Source: Tetraselmis striata (lineage: Eukaryota; Chlorophyta; Chlorodendrophyceae; Chlorodendrales; Chlorodendraceae). From it: DNA of 64,000 nt. The translations under genes were made by a program, and so were the position numbers. Shown in pieces: positions 12,324 to 21,071 of this stretch (its first letter is position 1; the number at the start of each line of letters is the position of its first letter). Under the pieces are notes generated by a model. The model saw only the letters and a list, made by a program, of their open reading frames with translations. It ran no database searches and had not been told where the DNA came from. The stretch is taken from positions 124,001 to 188,000 of the forward strand of contig VCJN01002949.1 in the NCBI GenBank assembly GCA_006384855.1, given 5' to 3'.

Positions 12324-12635
12324 TGAACGGCTCAACCGATGAGTGATGGAAGGTGGAAGTGCTCGGAGCTACTTACAGTGGGTGCAGCGAGCCGGGCTCG
12401 AGCTGCTGGGACTAATGAAGTGAGCAGAGCAGCTGCGCGGGCCGAGCCTATTAGGATGGGCGGGGCGCGCGCACTAGCGTGCTGATACTAGTTCTGTAAT
12501 CTACGATATCTACAGTACTATTGTCTTGTCTTGCTCGGGTCGGATGTGAAGTCCGGACGCGCGCGCAGCACGCCATCTACTGATATTGGTATCAGTAGAT
12601 TGCCAGAAGGACCTGTCAGAGCACATACTCCAACA
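12324..12635 (-). repeat. 3' LTR of copia element
   Basis: 312 bp, TG...CA, nearly identical to 17939-18250. On the coding (minus) strand it is preceded by a purine-rich tract GAGGGGGGC (12644-12636), the expected polypurine tract that primes plus-strand DNA. Confidence 0.93.
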
Positions 12636-12704
12636 GCCCCCCTCGACGGTACACCGGGGGTTCCAGAACGGGACCCGTGTGGCGTCGTCACTTCCGGAGT
12701 GTGC

Positions 12705-14206
12705 TCACCAGCCCATAGCAAAGCGGGCGTGCTTCTCCAGTGCAGGTCGAGGCAGGGGTTTGGTCATCATGTCCGCCGTGTTGAGGTCGGTGGCGATGTA
12801 GTTGACCCTGACTATGCCTGCCTCCACATGGTCTTTGACAAAGTGCCACTTGACATCAATGTGTTTCGTCCTATCACTGATTACAGCGTTTGTGGCGTAG
12901 CTGATCGCCCCTTGGTTGTCCTCCATCACGATGAGTGGTTGCACCGGACTACCAAGGATCTCAGAGACGAGCATTTTGAGGTGAATGCCATCTTTGATCG
13001 CCTGTGCCAATGACACTGTCTCGGCATCGACAGTCGACTGTGCAATGCCGCCACCGGTTTCCTGCGTCGCCGTGGGCATAAGGGCCGACTTGTAGCTGCA
13101 TGCCCCGTGATCTCCGAGACGGAACAGGTACCCACCACGGGATCGGCGCTGAATTAGGTCGGCGGCGAAGTCGGCATCTGCATAGCCGACCAGTCGCAGG
13201 TTGTCAATCGAGTCGGCACCCAGAGTGATGCCACGATGCATAGTGCCTTTCAGGTATCGTAACACCTTCTTAAGCGCCGTCATGTGCATCACACGTGGCT
13301 CCTTCTGAACACTGCCCAGGATACTGAGGGCCGTCGTGATGTCCGGTCGAGTGCAAGTGCTGACGTACATGAGGCAGCCCATCAGTCGCACGTACTGTGA
13401 CCGACCATCAGCGTCCAGCAAGGGTGATTCGGAGACACTGGTAAGTGGTTGTTTGCAGAAGTCGGCCACCATAGGTACGTCGGACTTCTTGCAGTCAAGC
13501 ATGCCGAATCTCTCCAGAATCTCCTTGATGTAGGCTGTCTGTGTGAGAGTGATGCGTCGGTTGGGTCGATCGTAGGACACGGACATCCCAATAACCCAAG
13601 GGTCGTGTTGTCTCTTGACCACGAACCGATTACGCAAGTCAGTTTCAAAGCTGTCCAACCAAATGTCGTCATTGCCAGCCAGTTCCATGTCGTCCACATA
13701 GACTCCCATGGCAGCGTAGATTTATCCCTGCCGTAGGATGAAGATGCATGGGTCTGCCTTGCATTGGATCCAGCCGACACTGATTAGCCACATGGCCAAC
13801 AGCTTGCACCAGTATCTGCCAGACTGGCGGAGGCCATACAGACATTTGAGAAGTCTGCAGACTCTGCCAGAACCATCATCAAACCCCTGAAGCTGTCGCA
13901 TGTACAGATACTCATCTGCCGGAATGGAAGCGTTGAGGTACGCCGCCACAGCATCAAGCTGCCGGAGGTGGAGCTGCATGGCGGCCACGATGGTGAAGAA
14001 GACCCGCAGACTGGAAATGCGGATGACATGTGCGTATGTTTCCTTGCACGTGTCGCCATCTTTCTGGTAGTTGCCACATACAACGGCTCTGGCTTTCCCT
14101 TGTCCATGGTGCCATCAGGTGCTGCCTTGGCCACAAAGACCCACTGATTGGGTAGGATTGTCGCACCAGATGGGCAGTCAACCAGTTCCCATGTACGGTT
14201 GGCCAT
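12705..14206 (-). pseudogene. copia reverse transcriptase and RNase H region, interrupted
   Basis: RT begins near 14206 (NRTWELVDCPSGATILPNQW). The frame changes near 14100, and it continues with LDAVAAYLNASIPADEYLYM and LLKCLYGLRQSGRYW. The catalytic box GVYVDDM lies just after an in-frame TAA at 13724-13722. The RNase H part from about 13170 shows GYADADFAADLIQRRSRGGY and TVDAETVSLAQAIKDGIHLK with the ADMMTKPL terminal motif, ending at 12705. An additional TAA near 14258 lies upstream. The order and motifs are typical of Ty1/copia. Frameshift and stops make this copy inactive unless supplied in trans. Confidence 0.9.
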
Positions 14207-14494
14207 CAGACCCTCATACTCCTTGTGGATGGCTGGTTTCCACAGGTCGCGGAATTAAGGGCTCATCGCCTCTTTGAAGTTGCGAGGTGTAGGTATGCCC
14301 GCAGCACTCAAGAGTGCAACTGTCTGCTGCATGTTGCTCTCGCCGCTGGGGTCTGGAGGATAGCTGGCATAATCTGGTTGGGGGTCAGATGGGTCACGGT
14401 CCAAACAGATGCTGCCGCATGCCATCATGGCATGATACCGAGCTGGGGGTCGTCTCTCCCGGATGGGTCTGCTGTGCTGATCACTGATGGCTGT

Positions 14495-15847
14495 CTACGC
14501 CGGGTGCTCGTGTTGCTCATCTAGATCCATCTCCACCGTGGGCTGTTCTTCCTCAGCCTCAAGTATGATGGAGCTGTCAGTGTGTGGATCCGGAGCGAAG
14601 CCGCTCTCATTCTCGAGGAAACGGACATGGACGCTGACAGTGACCCTGCATGTGGCGGGGTTCAAGACCATCCACCCAGGTGCGCTGCCAGGGTAGCCCA
14701 CAAAGATGCCAGTCCAGGCCTTGGAGTCTAGCTTTTTGCGAGTGCCATCAGGGACCTTGACAAACACCTTGCAGCCATAGACTCTGGCTTTGTCAATATG
14801 TGAATCAACATTGCCTTTGGTCAGTACAGAGAGCGGTGTCTGTCTGCCATCCGAATTACCAGCCGCTGTGACAGCACGCCGGTTCTTCAGCCAGAACGCT
14901 GTGCTGATTGCGGTTGCCCACAGTCGGCTAGGCACTGACATGTCTGCCATCATACTAGTGGCACTGTCCCTGATGGTGCGCCATGGCCTCTCAATCTTGC
15001 CATGCTGATGATGGTAGTACGGAGCTGTCCACTCAGTACGTCCCCCGATGCCACCTACTAGAGCGTCCATCGCATCTGTCTCGAAGATGGAGTCGCGATC
15101 AAAGCGGACCTCGGGAGCAAACGGACCACTGGACTCTGCCCAGTACTTGAGGTAATAGTGTCTGACCTCATTTAGCATTGAACGCATGGCTGTCAGCACT
15201 TCTGCCTCTTTGGTTCTCAGATGTCTGTGCCACTGAAACCTCGATAGGCGGCAAATGATGCTGATAGTCCAGCAATAGCCACCTGGTGATGTGATGTGGA
15301 TAGGACCCAGTGTGTCAACAGAGAGTTGGCTGCAGCATGCATCAGGGAGGGTTGTAGGCTCTCGGTTGGCAATAGCGGTTGTTGCTTTGTTGAGTAGGCA
15401 GGAATGACAGGGGAGATTCCTTACATCCGTAGGAAAGGCAGGTACAGCAGGTACACCATTGTGATGTTGTGCATGGACTGTGCCCATGCCGGGATGGCCT
15501 AATCTCTTGCCCCACATGACTGCAGAGTCCTTGACTGTAGTACTAAGCATGGCAATGCTATCTTGTTGTCCAGCAGGGGTAGGAGCAGCTCCATCCGCTG
15601 GCGCGAGGTCTAGTAGGTAAAGGCCGTTGTAGCCTCTCAGGCGCACCACTCCTGCGTCCATGGTCACAGTGCCATAATCAGTTCCACCCGGAAAGTGGAT
15701 GGTACCAGGTAGATGTTTCTGTAGCCATGACACGCTGAGTAGTCTGCCTGCACCCATGGAATTCGTGTTGAGCAGGGCTGGACAATAAACAACTGGCATT
15801 CGCAAAGTGCAGTAGCCACCAGAGGTGAGTGTTGCCCTAATAGCCAC
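14495..15847 (-). pseudogene. copia protease C-terminus and integrase
   Basis: The frame continues from gag after a single TGA at 15910-15908. The first part resembles the GAG-pre-integrase region, followed by an HHCC zinc motif (LGHPGMGTVHAQHHNG, then CHSC). The integrase core contains SVDTLGPIHITSPGGY and the glutamate-bearing HHQHGKIERPW segment, giving the D...E pattern of DDE integrases. The chain reaches a TAG at 14497-14495, beyond which the reading continues in frame into the RT linker. In an intact element this would be one polyprotein. Confidence 0.88.
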
Positions 15848-15907
15848 AGTGCCGCTGCCCTCGATGACGGTGCCTACGCCACCAAGTTCGCCCTTGTTCG
15901 ACTCGAT

Positions 15908-17575
15908 TCAAAATGTTTCGAAGTTGGATTTATGTGCCGTGACATTCTGGGGAGCGCAAGCAGAGTCTGCGATCCATGCTTGGCTGACACTTGGGGCGTT
16001 ACTCAGTTTTGAGAAAAATGCCACGAGGGTTGGGGGAGCAGTGGTAAGGGTGGTCACCCCACTGAGAAGCATCTCCTCCTCCTCGAGGGTCAGCTCGTCG
16101 CCGGCGTCGGTGTCGTCGCTCGGTTGGTCGGTCACAGCTGCAGTGTTGTCGTCCTCGAACGCCGCGAGAGCAGCACCAGTCGACGCCTTAGTCTGAGAGT
16201 CTCCGGGGTACTTGATTTTCAGGGCCTTGATTTTGGCGCGCTGAAAAGTCAGAATAACCGAGTCACTCGCAGTGCATTGGCTAGTTAGGTGCTTCTCGCC
16301 ACAAGATCCACACTTGCCGATCCATGGCGACTTGTGAATCCTGCGAGCAGTCCTAGGCGGGTTCTGAGCTGTGAGAAATGCCGCAGTACCCACCGAAGGT
16401 GCGGGAGCTGCAGGAGCTGGTGTGGAACACAGTTTGGCATGGACACGGAGTTCGGCGAACAGCTCTGCCGCAGTACACCGATGTAAGTCGACATTCCCTG
16501 CGACGACTGTCTTGATAGTATCGTATTTTGCGGGAAGTGCATTGAGCACTGTCGGTATCAGTAAGGAGTCGCGGAGCTGCTCGGTGACCTCCATAGCTGC
16601 GTCGTATGCATGGATAGCCTCCCATTTGCGGTCGAGGAAGTCGACAAGTGACTCCGTCGAGTTCTTATCGAGTGTGCGATTCACTTCGTCGAGCAGTGAC
16701 ATGGTGTGGTGCACGTCTTGTCTGTCGAGACGATGGCACATATTGTCCCATGCTATCGCACCCCGGCTGACCGCAGTGGACTGAGAGAGGTTCTTGAGTT
16801 CCGAGGTGGCACTCGGGTGGTGCTGGGCGATCTGCATCAGCGTGTGGTAGAGGTATGATTGAAGCTGTGGGTCGATGTTGGGATCGTTCGGGTCAAGTAG
16901 AATCATCTGTTCCATCACCTCCGGCACAGAAGTGTTGATGAAGGATAGGAAAAGATGTTTCCACGTTGTGAAGTCTGAGCTCCTCTGGAGCATCGGTGGT
17001 GTGAACTTCAGTGCCCTACCCAGCTGGTCGATGCCTCGTTGTGGTCCCCGTCGGGCCCAGATGCGGCCATCCGCAAGGTCCGCAGCGCTGATGGTCTGGC
17101 GTCTCGCGGGTGCACGATAAGGCGCGGACACGCCGAGGTAGCCTGTCCGTCCGGTAGCTCTATCGACTGAGGTTCGCGACTGTGGCGGTGGTGGCGCAGC
17201 TGTCGGAGACTGTCCAGCTGTCGGGGTATGTCGAGACATGGACGCAAACATCCGTCTGACATCAGCCATCAGGTCCCGTTGCTCCGCCATAAAGTCGGCC
17301 TGACTTTGAGACAATTGATCCGTGACAGCGTGCATCTCGCTCTGCATCTCTCCGTGCTGGAAGTCTTGTCGTTGCTCCAGGTTAGATATCTGATGCCCTA
17401 GCCTGGCCACTAGGTCTAGTCTCGGTTGATCGGAAGATCCAGGAAGAGACTTGCCAGTGTCGACAGTAATGCCAAGTCCCGGGGGAATAGGAGTGTTGCC
17501 TGGTTGAGTGGGTGAGTCGTCTGCCATGTCGATGTTGTCCCAGCCGCCCCAGTGAGAAACGCGTTCTGTCGGCAT
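15908..17575 (-). CDS. copia Gag with start of protease
   Basis: About 555 residues. A Gag-like region includes the segment around residues 160-380 typical of copia-type gag (KFTPPMLQRSSDFTTWKHLF, with LLDEVNRTLDKNSTESLVDF later). A zinc knuckle follows, CGSCGEKHLTSQC, with CX2CX3HX4C spacing (one residue shorter than the usual CX4H). The aspartic protease active site appears as WIADSACAPQNVT shortly before the stop. The terminating TGA lies inside the protease and is followed in frame by the rest of pol, so it is either a disabling mutation or a read-through site; the other stops in pol favour mutation. The first ATG used is an assumption. Confidence 0.85.
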   Translation of the reverse strand: MPTERVSHWGGWDNIDMADDSPTQPGNTPIPPGLGITVDTGKSLPGSSDQPRLDLVARLGHQISNLEQRQDFQHGEMQSEMHAVTDQLSQSQADFMAEQRDLMADVRRMFASMSRHTPTAGQSPTAAPPPPQSRTSVDRATGRTGYLGVSAPYRAPARRQTISAADLADGRIWARRGPQRGIDQLGRALKFTPPMLQRSSDFTTWKHLFLSFINTSVPEVMEQMILLDPNDPNIDPQLQSYLYHTLMQIAQHHPSATSELKNLSQSTAVSRGAIAWDNMCHRLDRQDVHHTMSLLDEVNRTLDKNSTESLVDFLDRKWEAIHAYDAAMEVTEQLRDSLLIPTVLNALPAKYDTIKTVVAGNVDLHRCTAAELFAELRVHAKLCSTPAPAAPAPSVGTAAFLTAQNPPRTARRIHKSPWIGKCGSCGEKHLTSQCTASDSVILTFQRAKIKALKIKYPGDSQTKASTGAALAAFEDDNTAAVTDQPSDDTDAGDELTLEEEEMLLSGVTTLTTAPPTLVAFFSKLSNAPSVSQAWIADSACAPQNVTAHKSNFETF

Positions 17576-17926
17576 AGCCAGCTGTCACAGACCAAGTAGC
17601 AAAATGTGGAAGTCAGTCTGACCTCCCGCTCCGCAGCTCCGGTGCCTGTATGTGCGTTGCGCGTCACTCACACCACACCCCGCTCCGGCTGACGCTGATA
17701 TCCTGCGGCTGCAGAAGTCACCAGGGATACAAGCCAGCCAAAGAGAACGTGGTATAGATGAGGACTCTGGTGTTCGAATTCTGTCTAGGTCTGTCTAAAA
17801 TTTTGAATAACTAATAACTAAGCACAGTGGAGTTTTGTGTTCGAATCTCGGAGACTCGACTCGGCCTCGGAGGCTCGAGGATCTCGCCCGGGACGAGATA
17901 TACTTGCACACTTCTAGAATGTGTGA

Positions 17927-17938
17927 GGGCCCATAACC
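17927..17938 (-). promoter_or_regulatory. Primer binding site matching a half initiator-tRNA
   Basis: Directly inside the 5' LTR, the plus strand reads GGGCCCATAACC. This is the anticodon-stem and loop sequence of initiator tRNA-Met up to just past the CAU anticodon, so the minus-strand RNA can pair with the 3' end of a tRNA fragment cut in the anticodon loop. Drosophila copia uses this half-tRNA priming mode. It contrasts with the 3'-CCA-end priming (TGG start) of most plant elements. Confidence 0.85.
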
Positions 17939-18250
17939 TGAACGGCTCAACCGATGAGTGATGGAAGGTGGAAGTGCTCGGAGCTACTTACAGTGGGTGC
18001 AGCGAGCCGGGCTCGAGCTGCTGGGACAAATGAAGTGAGCAGAGCAGCTGCTCGGGCCGAGCCTATTAGGATGGGCGGGGCGCGCGCACTAGCTTGCTGA
18101 TACTAGTTCTGTAATCTACGATATCTACAGTACTATTGTCTTGTCTTGCTCGGGTCGGATGTGAAGTCCGGACGCGCGCGCAGCACGCCATCTACTGATA
18201 TTGGTATCAGTAGATTGCCAGAAGGACCTGTCAGAGCACATACTCCAACA
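17939..18250 (-). repeat. 5' LTR of copia element
   Basis: 312 bp, TG...CA, differing from 12324-12635 at three sites by direct comparison (an a/t, a t/g and a second t/g change). Followed by the GTACT target duplication. Confidence 0.93.
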
Positions 18251-18693
18251 GTACTACCCTTTTGTGGTTGAGGACCGCGGCCGCCTCGGAAAATCCGCTT
18301 AAACGGTGGTCTACATCTTCGCGATTTTACTTGCTTTGCGCAACTTCCCTGGCGGTCCTTCCGCCTCGACTTCATGCTTCCTTCGTGGTCAGTCCGTCTA
18401 GGCTCTTCGAACCTTTGTTGCCAGCCCGCCGGCTGAGTTCCGCCATCACCTATCGCGCACGCGGCGGGGGTTGTTGCAGCGAGTCTTTGCTTGCGTGCAT
18501 GGTACCTTGGGCGGCATTCTCTTTGCCGGAGTGCAGACAGCCAAGTCTGATGCATTTGCCCGAGCTCATTCCGCACCCTCGTCTGGTGCTGCTTCCACCT
18601 CGCAACTGTTGTAGTGGACGTTTCCTGTTGCCTATTGGGGTGATTTCCTGATCGCCTTTTGCAGCTAGCTCATGCAACTAATATATGTTAAGA

Positions 18694-19105
18694 CCCATGT
18701 ACGAAAATGCCCTATGTATACATAGGTAATGGTCAAAATGCCTTGTGTATACACATGGCATTTAGGTGCCCTGTGTAAACACATGCCAGCCATAACCTTG
18801 TATGCCATGTGTACACACAGATCACTTGCATTGATCTGTGTGCACACATGTCATTTTGACCATGACCTGTGTATACATAGGTCTCTTAAAATCGCCATGT
18901 GTACACACATGTCACAGAAATTGACCCAAGTGCGAACATCGCTGCCTTGTTTGTACACAGGTCATATGACATGTGCCCCAAGTACATGTTTTCACCAAGG
19001 CCATTTCACAGATGCCCCATGTGCAAACAAGGTGTCGGGTTTTAGGTATCATTGGTGACCCGTGTACACACAGGTCATTACGGTATCGACCTATGTATAC
19101 ACAGG
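18694..19105. repeat. Array of ~13 short palindromes at about 30-bp spacing
   Basis: Near-palindromes of roughly CCTGTGTATACACAGG type recur at about 18711, 18741, 18769, 18805, 18834, 18866, 18895, 18926, 18945, 18976, 19017, 19059 and 19090, most centres 28-35 bp apart. CCTATGTATACATAGG at 18711-18726 is a perfect 16-base palindrome. Spacers of 10-20 bp are mostly unique, although 'ggtcaaaatg' near 18732 and 'tcattttgacc' near 18851 are mutual inverted repeats. The open frame through it shows only repeat-derived Cys/His/Tyr patterns. It starts just after the 3' tail of retroposon copy 1. Function unknown. Confidence 0.8.
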
Positions 19106-20875
19106 CAAAATACCACTACTAGGCTAATTGCATACTACTGTGCATTTTACAGTGTATCATATATATATGCTCATATTTATGCTTGTCGATACGGAAGCGT
19201 GCTGGTTCGTTCGTTCTTTCCAGAAGTTTAGCTCCTACAGGTACGGTAGCTGCTAGCCGGCAGGATCACAGGACCGACACGACAAAAGAGCATTAATTAT
19301 CTCAGCGAGATACTACCGGTACCGAGGTAGCGACTAACGACCACGCCCTGCACCAGTTCTTCATTGGCTATTTCTAATTTATATTCTGCAGCGATCTAGC
19401 GAGTTTGCGATCACACTACCCGCCCTCTCCGCCGATCGTTTGAGCGCTGCGCGCATGCTGCTGAAAAAAGATAATGGCGAACCCATCCACATCGTATGCC
19501 TTCAATACATCGCGAGCGTAGAATCGCGGTATGCATATAGTCGCTACATGTCATATCTATCATCTGTCCAACGATTGAATCAGTCCAACGATATCATCAG
19601 TCCAACGATTGAATCAGGACAATCCTACAATGTACAGCGCCTGTACCAGTACCGGTTTGCGATAATACTTTTCACGCGCAGCATGTAGCAAAATTCCATC
19701 ATCTAAGCAATGTAACCGATTGACAGCTGACATGCTGATGTTGACGATGAGAATGGGACCACTGCCATAAACATGTTGCTCGGTAGCGACTCCGCGACAA
19801 ATGTTATGTATACAATGCAGCATGTCAGCACGCTGCTCAAACAAGACTGGATTGCGATGGCGTTACTCTTGATGATGAGTAAATATCGTCAGTGCGCGCC
19901 CTATAGGTGCATGCGCATGCTGTGCTATCTAAATGTCGTTTGCACATAATTGTACTGGTGCAAGCAAGAGAACTGTTTCAAATATACGCTTGTTTGGAGT
20001 TGTTAGGATGATCAGTGTGATCAGCAGGCGAGTGAACGACGCAACCTTTACTCGATGGTGATATGCTTAGACGGCTGCGTTACGGCGTGACGCTCCTAGG
20101 CATTAAACTTCGGAATAACTCCTCCGGCCCAGCAGGGATATCATCATCAACCAAAGAAGGGGAGCATAGTACATGCATATTAATGCGGGGTGCTTGAGAT
20201 CCCTGTCCGGGATTGCGGTTGTGGAAAATTGGTAATTGGTGTGGCTGATGAGTTGCCGAAGCTTGCTGATCACTCATTCCCACGTTTCAAACTCATAGCA
20301 ACGTATCACACATGCGGTGCCACACCCCTGACCCCAGACTCCAGCATACTTCCGTCACAGAGTTTGTACAGTTATACACAGCATGTGCTGCATATGCACT
20401 TCTTCCATTGACTGTTTGCTGGCGATCAGATGGCGCTGCGCTCACCATCAGTGCGTTATGATACGCGGCCGCCACGCGGATGAGATAGATGTACCCTATC
20501 AGCGCATACATCACTGAACAATATGGCAGTGTAGGGCTCTGCACTCAGCCGCCATGGTGTTACTATGAAGGGCTTCCCACCAACAATCACAAATTGCCTT
20601 ATATTGGCTGTTTATTCTTGTCAATGTCCCTGGGTGGCACGCGCCAGATCCGCCCTACTGGAGTCATGCGGCCACCGGCTCAATTGCAGTAAACACCCAA
20701 CAGTGGTGGTTCGCTGTCACTGATCGCCCGCAACCCGCAGCCAAGGGCAGACGGGATGACAAGCCGGACGCCTCTACTTGCTGGGTACCCGCAACAGGGG
20801 CGCGTGAAGCGGCGAGGAACGGTGTCAAACATAATTTGATTGTTGAAGCTTTGAGGGGGAGGTCAACCATGCTTG
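19106..20875. other. Intergenic, no gene seen
   Basis: Only short unsupported frames occur. 'cagtccaacgat' is locally duplicated near 19568-19610. The right edge carries the presumed 3' untranslated region of the ABC transporter. Confidence 0.5.
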
Positions 20876-20877
20876 CT

Positions 20878-20882
20878 TTACA
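20878..20882 (-). promoter_or_regulatory. Candidate TGTAA polyadenylation signal of the ABC transporter
   Basis: Minus-strand TGTAA about 190 bases after the transporter stop codon, the spacing expected of a chlorophycean 3' UTR. Assigned by position only. Confidence 0.45.
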
Positions 20883-21071
20883 ATGATGAGCACGGCAACT
20901 CGAGCCGCTACGCAATGATGCCACGTTTTCCTGGTCGTAGCGCTCAAAAATCTCTCAGCATCATCGCTTGCGTAGTTCCTCTCGCAAACTCCCTAACCTG
21001 AAAATATATACATAACCCCAAAAGCCCAGCGGCGCGCTGACACAGCACCCGGGTCGCTTGCGTGGTGGCCC

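Larger units (their letters stand above)
12319..18255 (-). mobile_element. Ty1/copia LTR retrotransposon (whole element with 5-bp TSD)
   Basis: The complete insertion has 312-bp LTRs at 12324-12635 and 17939-18250, each starting TG and ending CA, bounded by the 5-bp duplication GTACT (12319-12323 and 18251-18255). Removing the element and one duplication restores colinearity with the homologous retroposon at 58381-58420. Coding order on the minus strand is gag, protease, integrase, RT, RNase H, which is the copia order. The LTRs differ at only three positions by my reading, so insertion was recent. The body nevertheless carries at least four in-frame stops and a frameshift, so this copy is not autonomous. 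Confidence 0.95.
11878..18680 (+). pseudogene. RT-less retroposon copy 1, degraded and split by a copia element
   Basis: Two pieces, 11878-12323 and 18251-18680, align in order with the 3' part of the intact ORF at 36709-34964 and the copy at 57148-58832. The split corresponds exactly to the copia insertion with its GTACT duplication. The left piece is 5' truncated and contains a poly(G) frame disruption near 12147. The right piece has further substitutions that break the frame. The 3' end 'tttgcagctagctcatgcaac' is the family tail. No clear target duplication was found for this copy, which suggests it is the oldest of those present. Confidence 0.8.

Noticed and set aside
15908-15910. Stop-codon reassignment
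   Set aside because: TGA, TAG and TAA all interrupt the copia frame, while EMC3 and the DUF202-like gene end at TAG and the ABC and coiled-coil genes at TGA. The standard code fits, so the interruptions are more likely mutations.
18694-19105. CRISPR array
   Set aside because: The window is eukaryotic, repeat units are not constant, and no cas gene is near; only the spacing is reminiscent.
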